DNA of 11,232 nt. Source: an uncultured Clostridia bacterium (GTDB lineage: Bacteria; Bacillota; Clostridia; Lachnospirales; Anaerotignaceae). Where the stretch lies: contig CAJTZO010000053.1 of the NCBI GenBank assembly GCA_910583755.1, positions 1 through 11,232 of the forward strand. The letters are read 5' to 3'. The translations under genes and the position numbers were made by a program. Each line of letters opens with the position of its first letter. Position 1 is the stretch's first letter. The notes below the pieces were generated by a model. That model was not told where the DNA came from. It searched no databases and saw nothing but the letters and a program-made list of their open reading frames with translations. Shown piece after piece: positions 1 through 5,917 of this stretch.

Positions 1-718
1 CGCCTGCACTGGAAGAACCCGCATAATTATGGGTATGAGAACTTGCTGCTGCACCAAGATTTGTCCTTGCGTCTGCCGCTGTTGTTGCACCTGTACCACC
101 TCTTTCGACAGGTAATATGCCACTTGTAATTTCATCTGCACCATGTTCATGCACAACATTTGCTTTTTCGTCCAATTTTTGCTGTATCTTGTTTTCTGTT
201 TCTTCTAAAACACCCTCCAAATAGGGTATGGTATCTGTTTCGGAAAATTCTTTCATCCTTTCTTCTGTTACAAAAGCAAGCGCATTGTAGCTTATTACCA
301 CTTCTATTTTATCAGACACTGCAATCGTAACAGGATACCGTTTGATATTGACAACTCCATTGATATAAGCCTGCACATACTGTGGGAAATCTCCCAAAGT
401 GGCATAATAAAGTAAAATTTCGTTTTGTCCATCCTGTGCAAAGACACCAAATTCTTTTAACCAAAAGCCTTCTTCCAGCCCACCGTTCAAATCATTTCGA
501 TATTCCACAATAAAAGAAAGGGTATTTTCTTTGACCAACGGCAGCGTTGAAGTTGCCTGTGCTACAGGTTGTACTAAATCTGTAAAATCAGCAGGATTTT
601 GTCCCTCTGCTAGTTCTCCTTTTCCCACCATAATTCTTGTAATCTGTAATTGTTCGCCTGTTCCTAACTTTGCAAGTAAATTTTTTCCCATTTCTGTAAT
701 TACAAATCCATAGGACAA
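1..718 (-). CDS. Tail-collar fibre protein, N-terminal part (runs off the window)
   Basis: This gene encodes the baseplate-proximal part of a tail fibre, the receptor-binding appendage of the particle. The 239 readable codons begin MSYGFVITEMGKNLLAKLG, which resembles the tail-collar fibre family (DUF3751, residues about 1-155). A helical stretch with many Glu and Lys follows, then LPVERGGTGATTAADART-NLG near residues 203-222 and an SHTHNY motif, both typical of the shaft start in phage fibres. The start is TTG at 716-718, because the only nearby ATG is out of frame and soon reaches a stop, while a strong AAGGAGG (727-733) lies 8 bases upstream of the TTG. It follows xkdU after a 2-base gap and occupies the position of PBSX xkdV. 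The C-terminal, host-specificity part lies outside the window. The family call is by eye. Confidence 0.88.
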   Translation of the reverse strand, partial: MSYGFVITEMGKNLLAKLGTGEQLQITRIMVGKGELAEGQNPADFTDLVQPVAQATSTLPLVKENTLSFIVEYRNDLNGGLEEGFWLKEFGVFAQDGQNEILLYYATLGDFPQYVQAYINGVVNIKRYPVTIAVSDKIEVVISYNALAFVTEERMKEFSETDTIPYLEGVLEETENKIQQKLDEKANVVHEHGADEITSGILPVERGGTGATTAADARTNLGAAASSHTHNYAGSSSAG

Positions 719-720
719 TT

Positions 721-1401
721 TTAATTCCTCCTTTTCACCATCATTTCTGGTAATATTGTACTTTCTATGCTGCAATAATCTAATACCATCTGCGCCGTTG
801 TTTTAAAATCATAAATCGTTTCTATTTCTGGCAATATCGTTTCTAAAACAGGACCAAAAACCACACCATCTATAAAACATTCTATGGAAAAAGGTGTTTC
901 CAAAATGCTTTTTGCTTCCAGTATTAAATGTGCTGGTTTATATTTTTCAATGGTTTTAAAAACAACTGCCCACTCATCTTCTAAAAATTGCTTATAAAGT
1001 TGCACCTCAAAAGTATTTTTTGCCGTTCTTTCTATGACTTTCGCTTTTTCAATTTTAAAAATAATTTCCAATACTTCTTCCAGTTTTTCCGGATTCATAG
1101 GTGCTCTTGTTCTGACAGCAGTTAATACTTTTTCCCTTCTTTCTTCTATTGGAATATCTGGGTGAACTGGTAAATCATATTCTTGTTCCCAATAATTTAA
1201 TGCCCAATCAGCCGTTTGAGGTAATATTTGTTGTACAATTTCCTCAATCCACTTTACAATCAAATCCACTTCTAATCCCATTGCTTCCATTATCCATAGC
1301 GCAATTTTTGCTTCCTGATAAATTGGTGTAATATAATCCAGCCCGTTGATTGCGGTTTTACTGGTCAATATGTTTTGTATGTCTTTGCTTGTATATTTCA
1401 T
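721..1401 (-). CDS. xkdU: XkdU-like baseplate protein (DUF2313 / YmfQ / Mu gp48 family)
   Basis: This is a baseplate component of the family that links the baseplate wedge region to the fibres. The product is 226 residues from the ATG at 1399-1401, which overlaps the xkdT stop in an ATGA arrangement and implies translational coupling. An upstream in-frame start at 1440 would add 13 residues inside xkdT and is not favoured. The first 150 residues carry the family pattern: a helical N-terminus, then QTADWALNYWEQEYDLP followed by an EERR segment and RTRAPMNPEKLEEVLE. Residues about 165-226 continue past the usual end of PBSX XkdU (about 195 residues) with an Ile/Glu-rich tail. It sits between the J-like protein and the fibre gene, exactly as in PBSX. 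Its precise structural role is inferred from family and position. Confidence 0.87.
   Translation of the reverse strand: MKYTSKDIQNILTSKTAINGLDYITPIYQEAKIALWIMEAMGLEVDLIVKWIEEIVQQILPQTADWALNYWEQEYDLPVHPDIPIEERREKVLTAVRTRAPMNPEKLEEVLEIIFKIEKAKVIERTAKNTFEVQLYKQFLEDEWAVVFKTIEKYKPAHLILEAKSILETPFSIECFIDGVVFGPVLETILPEIETIYDFKTTAQMVLDYCSIESTILPEMMVKRRN
727..733 (-). promoter_or_regulatory. Ribosome binding site for the TTG-started fibre gene
   Basis: On the minus strand this reads AAGGAGG, 8 bases before the TTG at 716-718. It is embedded in the last codons of xkdU (Lys-Arg-Arg-Asn), so those residues may be constrained by the signal. It decides the fibre start in favour of TTG. Confidence 0.8.
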
Positions 1402-2516
1402 AAAAATATCACATCTCCATCTTCTGCAACTGCAACACAACGCTCTGAGATTTCTATATTTTTTATGCCTTCATTCAACTTTAACTCTCTATAATCCCAT
1501 ACACCTTTTGTATTAATAAGCACTGCACCTACTTCAGCATATTTGATTTCTGTATGTGCTTCTTCTGTTTTTAAGTAAGACTGCAAATTTTGTAAAAAAT
1601 CCTTTCTTACTTCTTCTTTGTCATAGCCGTATTCCAATTCCAAAATGGCAGATATCTTTATTTTAATAGGTTCTGCCGGAATCACCTTTAAAAAGGCGTT
1701 AATCGGTGCCAATCTTTGATACCAGTCATCATATCGCATAATATGATTTTCTACTTCTTCACAGATTGCCTGTGAAGCCGGCAAATCTTCATTATCTACT
1801 AATACAATTGTCACAAGTCCAGTGTCATCCTGTGCAGATATCACATTTGCACTCCCTACTCCAGCCACTTCTGACGCCCATCTTCTGTAGTCTGCTGGTG
1901 AACCTACAAAAGAATTACCTAAATTGGCATCAAATTCTGCTATTCTCTGCCGAAAACTATCTTCTGTTTCCTGTTCAAAACCGCCATAGGCTTTTTCTGG
2001 ATTAACAACCGAAACAATTCCTTTGGCTGGTTTTGCCATAAGCACTATGGTTTCTGCTGCAACGTTTCCCTTTCTTCCTGCCATAGAGCAAATACTTTCT
2101 ACTTCTACCATCCCATTTTCTGCAATTTCACATTCTTCTATTGTATTAAAAATAATGCCACTTTCTTCTGAGATAGAAGCCGTAGAAAAAGCAACCCCCT
2201 GTGGTATTTTTGTACCAGCAACGCCTGTAATCGTTAATTTTGCTTTTGCATAGGTTGCTTCTTTTAAAAATAAATTTCTGTTTTCCCCATGCCCTAGCAA
2301 GATGTCCCCATAGGAATATTGAGGAATGATATTTTTAACAGCTTCTGTTAGAGTAAACTCTACAGCGCGTGATAAAGCGATTGCTACAGGGTAAAATAAA
2401 TCACAGACCCAGCCATTTTCTTCTTTGCTGATATCATTAGGTAGTATCTTTAACATTTCAGCCATTATTTTTTCTGTACTGTAATGCTGTAAAAACTCTG
2501 GTATTACAAATGGCAT
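1398..2516 (-). CDS. xkdT: XkdT-like baseplate J protein
   Basis: This is the baseplate wedge protein of the baseplate J / Mu gp47 family, which forms the wedge periphery around the hub in contractile tails. The 372 residues are close to the family length (PBSX XkdT is about 350). Visible hallmarks are the N-terminal helical region, a central beta-rich part with ITGVAGTKIPQGVAF (about residues 94-108), the EDSFRQRIAE segment, the family-typical SPADYRRWASEVAGVGSA (about residues 206-223), and a C-terminal region ending in acidic and hydrophobic strands. The start at 2514-2516 is supported by AGGAGG at 2524-2529, spaced 7 bases. The gene overlaps xkdU by 4 bases. Upstream it is separated from its usual partner xkdS by the second HicAB module and that module's terminator, so its transcription must come from read-through or an unseen promoter. 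Confidence 0.95.
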   Translation of the reverse strand: MPFVIPEFLQHYSTEKIMAEMLKILPNDISKEENGWVCDLFYPVAIALSRAVEFTLTEAVKNIIPQYSYGDILLGHGENRNLFLKEATYAKAKLTITGVAGTKIPQGVAFSTASISEESGIIFNTIEECEIAENGMVEVESICSMAGRKGNVAAETIVLMAKPAKGIVSVVNPEKAYGGFEQETEDSFRQRIAEFDANLGNSFVGSPADYRRWASEVAGVGSANVISAQDDTGLVTIVLVDNEDLPASQAICEEVENHIMRYDDWYQRLAPINAFLKVIPAEPIKIKISAILELEYGYDKEEVRKDFLQNLQSYLKTEEAHTEIKYAEVGAVLINTKGVWDYRELKLNEGIKNIEISERCVAVAEDGDVIFL

Positions 2517-2542
2517 TTCTTCTCCTCCTTTCTTTCACAAAA

Positions 2543-2568
2543 TAAAAAACGCCCTAAAAGAGCGTTTT
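2543..2568 (-). terminator. Rho-independent terminator after hicB (module 2)
   Basis: The minus-strand RNA folds as AAAACGCUCU, loop UUU, AGGGCGUUUU, giving a 10-pair stem with one G-U wobble, followed by a run of U (UUUUUUAUU including the stem base). The wobble would be a C-A mismatch in plus-strand RNA, so it is better formed on the minus strand. It begins 4 bases after the hicB stop and ends 26 bases before the xkdT start, so it lies across the late-operon path. Confidence 0.82.
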
Positions 2569-2572
2569 ACTA

Positions 2573-2923
2573 TTATTTACTTAATTTATAAAGAGCATAT
2601 TGGTTTAAGGATACTCCTTCTTTTTCTGCTTCCACTGCTAGTCTAAAATGTAATGATTTTGGTAATCGTATCACAAATTTTCCGCTGTAATTTTCTGCTT
2701 GCATAGGTTCTGGTACATCAAATCCATTTTCTAGCTTTGTTTCAATGTAACCTTCTATTGCTTCTTGTAAACATTCCCATACTTCTTCATAACTGTCTCC
2801 TGTACTTTGACAGCCATCTAATTCTAACACTTTACCATAATAATAACTACCACTTTCATCTTTAATATGTTGAATCACAAAATTATAAGGTAAATTTTTA
2901 TAATATTCTACTGTTTTATTCAT
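2573..2923 (-). CDS. hicB: HicB-family antitoxin (module 2)
   Basis: This is the antitoxin of a type II HicAB module: it binds and neutralises the HicA RNase and usually represses its own promoter. The 116 residues begin MNKTVEYYKNLPYNFVI, then carry YYYGKVLELDGCQSTGDS and a helical ALKDA-like stretch (EVWECLQEAIEGYIE), which is the HicB partial RNase H-like fold (residues about 5-65). The C-terminus (about 85-116, RLPKSLHFRLAVEAEKEGVS then LNQYALYKL) looks like a ribbon-helix-helix DNA-binding segment. It follows hicA by 28 bases. An in-frame stop lies just upstream, so the ATG at 2921-2923 is the first possible ATG, yet no Shine-Dalgarno sequence is visible before it; a hairpin sits over the hicA stop instead. 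A terminator follows directly. The function is assigned by motif and by pairing with hicA. Confidence 0.92.
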   Translation of the reverse strand: MNKTVEYYKNLPYNFVIQHIKDESGSYYYGKVLELDGCQSTGDSYEEVWECLQEAIEGYIETKLENGFDVPEPMQAENYSGKFVIRLPKSLHFRLAVEAEKEGVSLNQYALYKLSK

Positions 2924-2941
2924 ATTCTATGGCAGGTAAAT

Positions 2942-2967
2942 AATAGGGGAGTTATACCCTCCCTATT
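2942..2967 (-). other. Hairpin over the hicA stop codon, between hicA and hicB (module 2)
   Basis: On the minus strand AATAGGGAG and CTCCCCTATT pair almost perfectly (one bulged base) around a GGTATAA loop containing the hicA stop codon. The sequence after it (ATTTACC) is not a strong U tract, so a full terminator is unlikely. It sits where the hicB ribosome binding site would be expected, so it could affect the toxin-to-antitoxin ratio. That role is inference. Confidence 0.5.
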
Positions 2968-3179
2968 CTTTTTAATATATCTTTGATGTATACTGCTTTT
3001 AAAGGATTTTCTGATTTTATTGTAATTACATCACCTTTTTGATTGATATACTGTTTATGAGAACCTTTTTGTCTATCTAAACGATATCCATAATATTCTA
3101 ACACCTTTTGTGCTTCTATATCTCTAATGCCATTTGGCTGATTTTGCATTTTAATAATAATTTTTTCAATCCCTGCCAT
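2952..3179 (-). CDS. hicA: HicA-family mRNA interferase toxin (module 2)
   Basis: This is the toxin of the second HicAB module. HicA proteins are small ribonucleases with a double-stranded-RNA-binding-like fold that cleave mRNA and stop growth until neutralised by HicB. The 75 residues belong to the slightly long HicA type with an N-terminal helix (EKIIIKMQNQPNGIRDIEAQ), then VLEYYGYRLDRQKGSHKQY, in which His41 of GSH is the expected catalytic residue, then DVITIKSENPLKAVYIKDIL. The start is the ATG at 3177-3179, because AGGAGGTGG at 3184-3192 lies just upstream; a TTG at 3230 would fall in the -35 box. The gene runs with the tail operon, starts about 50 bases after the xkdS stop, and has its own promoter. 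It is not an obvious copy of the HicA at 5918. Confidence 0.92.
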   Translation of the reverse strand: MAGIEKIIIKMQNQPNGIRDIEAQKVLEYYGYRLDRQKGSHKQYINQKGDVITIKSENPLKAVYIKDILKRIGRV

Positions 3180-3183
3180 TGTT

Positions 3184-3192
3184 CCACCTCCT
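3184..3192 (-). promoter_or_regulatory. Strong ribosome binding site of hicA (module 2)
   Basis: AGGAGGTGG on the minus strand, with 7 bases between the AGGAGG core and the ATG at 3179. It fixes the start of this toxin gene and contrasts with the missing site before its hicB. Confidence 0.85.
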
Positions 3193-3200
3193 ATATACAA

Positions 3201-3224
3201 TATAATATCATATATAGTATTATA
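3201..3224. repeat. Inverted repeat in the module 2 promoter, candidate HicB operator
   Basis: On the minus strand TATAATA and TATTATA form perfect 7-base arms separated by 10 bases, covering the -10 box and the spacer. HicB proteins with DNA-binding C-termini commonly autorepress at such repeats. The stretch is almost all A and T, so a chance palindrome is possible. Confidence 0.45.
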
Positions 3225-3230
3225 AATCAA
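3202..3230 (-). promoter_or_regulatory. Sigma-A-type extended -10 promoter of HicAB module 2
   Basis: On the minus strand: -35 TTGATT (3225-3230), a 17-base spacer, and -10 TATTAT (3202-3207) preceded by TGA, giving an extended -10 (TGnTATTAT). It begins 3 bases after the xkdS stop codon and leaves a leader of roughly 15-20 bases before hicA. It would let the module be expressed in the lysogen when the tail operon is silent. This is a consensus match, not a measured start site. Confidence 0.7.
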
Positions 3231-3233
3231 ATA

Positions 3234-3683
3234 TTATCTTATCAAAAACGCTGTCAATTTTTTATCTTCTACCCACAAACCATTTACCCAAAAAGTGACT
3301 TCTACCCCATCTGTTTTCCATACAAAGGTAAAATCATAGACTCTTTTGGTTCTCTGATAAGGGTCTGCTAATAATGCTTCTGTTACTGTTTTTTCAATAT
3401 AACTTTCTTGTGCCTTTCTATCCTGTTGCGCAAATGCCTCCTCTATTTCAACGCCGGCTTGCGTACTATAAGCCAAAAATGCCCATCTTTGTGTCAATAC
3501 CGTTTTTAAACACCATTGCACCCATGTATCATAAGGCGTTGCTGTTTTTATTTCTCCATTACCGTTTAGTGCAATATCTCCTTTTTCAAAATCAAAATAC
3601 AAGCTTTTTTTTGTTCTGTTTTCTTTTTGCATTTCCTTTTCTACTACTTTCGGTACAGCAAAGGTAGGAAATAAATTAGACAT
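3234..3683 (-). CDS. xkdS: XkdS-like baseplate wedge protein (DUF2634, gp25-like)
   Basis: This is a baseplate wedge protein of the DUF2634 family, related to T4 gp25, which helps nucleate sheath assembly on the baseplate. The 149 residues start at the ATG at 3681-3683, overlapping the end of xkdR by 8 bases, with a GGTGG-type ribosome binding site inside xkdR. Family features are LYFDFEKGDI with a following turn (about residues 29-42), the TPYDTWVQWCLKTVLTQRW segment, FLAYSTQAGVEIEE (about 70-83), then TEALLADPYQRTKRVYDF and two closing beta strands. PBSX XkdS is of similar size (about 145). It is normally followed directly by xkdT; here HicAB module 2 starts within a few bases of its stop codon. 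Confidence 0.9.
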   Translation of the reverse strand: MSNLFPTFAVPKVVEKEMQKENRTKKSLYFDFEKGDIALNGNGEIKTATPYDTWVQWCLKTVLTQRWAFLAYSTQAGVEIEEAFAQQDRKAQESYIEKTVTEALLADPYQRTKRVYDFTFVWKTDGVEVTFWVNGLWVEDKKLTAFLIR

Positions 3684-4182
3684 CTTCCAACACCACCTTT
3701 GCATTTAAGATAAGGTCAATTACCACTGCATCAACGCCTACCCATGCCACAAGTACTCTATCCTTTGGTTTTATCCAACGCATTTTATCTGGTAAATATA
3801 CATCATGATAATGAATCCCACTTCCACAAACTCCATGGTCATGTTTTCCTTTTTGGTTATGTGCATGGTCTGGAATGGTATCTGGTGGCTTATGAAGCTC
3901 TTTTTCTCCACCTTTCCAACCTTGTTCGCTCCAGTCCTCTTTTTCCCAGCCTTTTACGTTAGGCGCTTCTCCTTCCCAGCAAGTCATTGTCATGGGTTTT
4001 GCTGGATTCCAGCTTACACTTCTACAAATAGAATAATCTTCTATCGGAATGGGAATAGGGTAAGTATTGGTCAAAAGACTATAATCTTCCTGTATCACGC
4101 CAAAATCCAACACAAGCGGACTTTCTACCGTTTTTTGTATTTCCTTTTTTAAAACATTTCCGAAATGATTAATCCCCTTCAT
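3676..4182 (-). CDS. xkdR: XkdR-like baseplate protein (DUF2577), enlarged and histidine-rich
   Basis: This is a DUF2577-family baseplate protein encoded between the hub and the gp25-like wedge; by position it may be part of the central hub or spike. At 168 residues it is longer than PBSX XkdR (about 105). The C-terminal third (RWIKPKDRVLVAWVGVDAVV, about 135-154) gives the family match. The added middle contains a Trp-rich part (Trp69, Trp79, Trp84, Trp89) and three HxH motifs: His106-Ala-His108, His114-Asp-His116 and His124-Tyr-His126, with Cys119 between the last two. HxH motifs bind iron in the tips of P2 gpV-type spikes, so a metal site is a reasonable inference, though not proven. The start ATG shares the sequence ATGA with the xkdQ stop, indicating coupled translation. 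Confidence 0.85.
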   Translation of the reverse strand: MKGINHFGNVLKKEIQKTVESPLVLDFGVIQEDYSLLTNTYPIPIPIEDYSICRSVSWNPAKPMTMTCWEGEAPNVKGWEKEDWSEQGWKGGEKELHKPPDTIPDHAHNQKGKHDHGVCGSGIHYHDVYLPDKMRWIKPKDRVLVAWVGVDAVVIDLILNAKVVLEDV

Positions 4183-5159
4183 ACTCTTTCTAACTCCATT
4201 TCCATTGTTTTTGTCATACCATCATGGTTTACTCCTTCAACTATAAAATATCCAGAAAGATTTCCGGCAACTAGTTTGATTTTATCTCCTTTTCTTATCA
4301 TAGGTACATCTATTGTAGAAATAGAGATACTTTCTTCTGGTTTTCCTTTTTCTTTTAAGATATTTTGTGCTTCTTTTCTAGCGTCATCTAATGTTTTATT
4401 GCTGTCCTTTGTGACAATTTCCTGCAAGGTACCATACTCTAAATTGCCGTCAACACTTTCTAGTAAGGGTGGTCTTTGGTCTTCTTCAGATTTTCCATAT
4501 ACTAATACTTTTGTCACTAGCCCTTGTAATGTCAAATGGTCTTTTGTACTTTCCACATTTTTACCATGAAAATAATAAACATCTGCATTGCTTCCTTTTT
4601 TTCTGATAACTAAGGTATCTTTTTCCATCAACATAACATACTTGCTGTCTAACTTTGTCTGTGCTTCATCTAATACGGTTGTTAATTGTTGGCTGATTTC
4701 CATATTTTTTAGTGGTGTTTTGCCATGTGTCCAGCTTTCCCATTCATAACAAACAGCAATGCCCCATTCTTTACAAATATCTTCCACTAAAAATTGTGTA
4801 CTTTTCCCACTGGAATAATAAGTATTTCCTTTACTTTGTGTCAAATATATCATTTTATCATAGGCTGTAAAGGATACTTCTTTTTGCAAAGCACTCGTAT
4901 AACTCCAATCCCATACAATTCCCTTAAAAACTTCTTTTTCATTGACATAAAGAATGACTTGTGAGCAAAGTTCTATCAAGTCGCTGATAAATCCTTTTTC
5001 TATTTTGATATTTGCCAAAGTAACATCTGCTTTTTGTGCAATACTGTTTTTTTCCTCTCCCCATGTCATAGAAGTGCATAAGCCTGTTAAATCCAACACA
5101 TCACCAGAAGAAAGAAACGCTTTGATACTGTATTTTAAATTTGTAATATCAACTGCCAT
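4179..5159 (-). CDS. xkdQ: XkdQ-like baseplate hub protein (gpD / gp27-like)
   Basis: This is the central hub of the baseplate, in the family of P2 gpD, T4 gp27 and PBSX XkdQ, which joins the tail tube to the spike. The 326 residues match the PBSX protein's length almost exactly. The N-terminal part (1-100) has beta strands with LDLTGLCTSMTWGEEKN and VFKGIVWDWSY; the middle (about 115-215) has LVEDICKEWGIAV and a helix TTVLDEAQTKLDSKYVML; the C-terminal part (about 255-326) has KTLDDARKEAQNIL followed by RKGDKIKLVAGNLSGYFIVE, the usual barrel of this family. The start at 5157-5159 has GAGGTGA upstream and lies 12 bases after the xkdP stop. It overlaps xkdR by 4 bases. Confidence 0.93.
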   Translation of the reverse strand: MAVDITNLKYSIKAFLSSGDVLDLTGLCTSMTWGEEKNSIAQKADVTLANIKIEKGFISDLIELCSQVILYVNEKEVFKGIVWDWSYTSALQKEVSFTAYDKMIYLTQSKGNTYYSSGKSTQFLVEDICKEWGIAVCYEWESWTHGKTPLKNMEISQQLTTVLDEAQTKLDSKYVMLMEKDTLVIRKKGSNADVYYFHGKNVESTKDHLTLQGLVTKVLVYGKSEEDQRPPLLESVDGNLEYGTLQEIVTKDSNKTLDDARKEAQNILKEKGKPEESISISTIDVPMIRKGDKIKLVAGNLSGYFIVEGVNHDGMTKTMEMELERV

Positions 5160-5171
5160 AAAATCACCTCA

Positions 5172-5840
5172 TTATTCTGGTAATAATAATACTTGTCCCA
5201 CACTAATTTTATTGGGATTGGAAAGATGATTTAAGGCTGCAATCTCATTGTATCGGCTGCCTGCTCCCAGTTTTGCCTGTGCAATATCCCATAAACAATC
5301 CCCTTTTTTTACGGTATAAGAAGTATCTGCCTTTTTTTCGGGTCGTTTTTCTTCCTGTGGAGTCACTGCCTTACCATCCTCATTTGGTTCCTCCTCGCCT
5401 TCTGTAGAAACCTTTAAACTTTTGGCGTGTATAAAGGAAATATCACAATCATAATCCCCATACCCACCTGCATAGGTCATAGTATAACTTTCTAAATATA
5501 CCTCATGATTGACTGGTGTTTCGGTAATCAAAAGTCTGCATTTTATCCCTTTGTATCTTAAATAAGAAAACCATGACTGTACCTTTAATGGGTCGCCATG
5601 ACTTACGATAAGATAAGGATTTTGATAGCCATTTCCTGTTGTTAATTGTCTTTTTTCACCAGGGATTTTGCAGCTCCAGGAAATCCTTGTCAATTCTTCT
5701 CCCAATGGCTGCATAATTTCCCCAATGTTCATAATGTCATAACTTTGAAATCTGGTTGCACAATCTACCTTGATTTCTTCTGGTAACATGGGAAAGGTCA
5801 TAAAATTCCCTGTGTCACACTCTGTTAAGATTATCTTCAT
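5172..5840 (-). CDS. xkdP: XkdP-like LysM baseplate protein
   Basis: This is a tail protein with a C-terminal LysM domain, which binds peptidoglycan N-acetylglucosamine; in contractile phages such proteins sit at the tube-baseplate junction and may contact the cell wall. The 222-residue product (PBSX XkdP is about 235) has a beta-rich N-terminal domain (1-140; FPMLPEEIKVDCATRFQSYD, then YGDYDCDISF), an acidic and proline-containing linker (about 143-172), and the LysM domain (about 174-222: SYTVKKGDCLWDIAQAKLG, then LNHLSNPNKISVGQVLLLPE). The start is the ATG at 5838-5840, preceded by GGAGG at 5848-5852; a longer reading to 5936 would run back through the antisense hicA promoter and is rejected. 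It normally follows the tape measure gene directly; here a plus-strand HicAB module of about 0.8 kb separates them. Confidence 0.93.
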   Translation of the reverse strand: MKIILTECDTGNFMTFPMLPEEIKVDCATRFQSYDIMNIGEIMQPLGEELTRISWSCKIPGEKRQLTTGNGYQNPYLIVSHGDPLKVQSWFSYLRYKGIKCRLLITETPVNHEVYLESYTMTYAGGYGDYDCDISFIHAKSLKVSTEGEEEPNEDGKAVTPQEEKRPEKKADTSYTVKKGDCLWDIAQAKLGAGSRYNEIAALNHLSNPNKISVGQVLLLPE

Positions 5841-5847
5841 AGTTGTT

Positions 5848-5852
5848 CCTCC
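5848..5852 (-). promoter_or_regulatory. Ribosome binding site that sets the xkdP start
   Basis: GGAGG on the minus strand with a 7-base spacer to the ATG at 5840. It supports the short form of XkdP over the longer in-frame reading to 5936. No convincing minus-strand promoter is visible between here and hicA. Confidence 0.8.
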
Positions 5853-5868
5853 ATTATTTATTTTGATA

Positions 5869-5897
5869 TTGACACATAATAAATTATGTATTATAAT
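5869..5897 (+). promoter_or_regulatory. Perfect-consensus sigma-A promoter of HicAB module 1
   Basis: TTGACA at 5869-5874, a 17-base spacer, and TATAAT at 5892-5897: all 12 consensus bases match and the spacing is optimal. Transcription would start near 5904, leaving a leader of only about 14 bases with AAGGAGG at 5906-5912 before hicA. It points against the tail operon. Confidence 0.88.
5874..5889. repeat. Inverted repeat between -35 and -10, candidate HicB operator
   Basis: ACATAAT-AA-ATTATGT gives perfect 7-base arms with a 2-base centre, fully inside the promoter of module 1. Binding by the HicA-HicB complex here would block RNA polymerase, as expected for an autoregulated toxin-antitoxin operon. 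The sequence is direct; the operator role is inferred. Confidence 0.65.
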
Positions 5898-5917
5898 TTT
5901 TATAAAAGGAGGCAAAA

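Noticed and set aside
3180..3230. A longer hicA (module 2) beginning with TTG at 3230
   Set aside because: That TTG is the -35 box of the module promoter, and AGGAGGTGG directs initiation to 3179.
3805..4152. Plus-strand frame opposite xkdR rich in Phe and Ser
   Set aside because: It is the complement of the Lys/Glu/Trp-rich xkdR sequence and shows no initiation signals.
5865..5910. A divergent minus-strand promoter for xkdP overlapping the hicA promoter
   Set aside because: The minus strand has a TATAAT-like sequence here, but no -35 box at proper spacing (the best is TTTTGC at 16 bases, with 2 of 6 matches).
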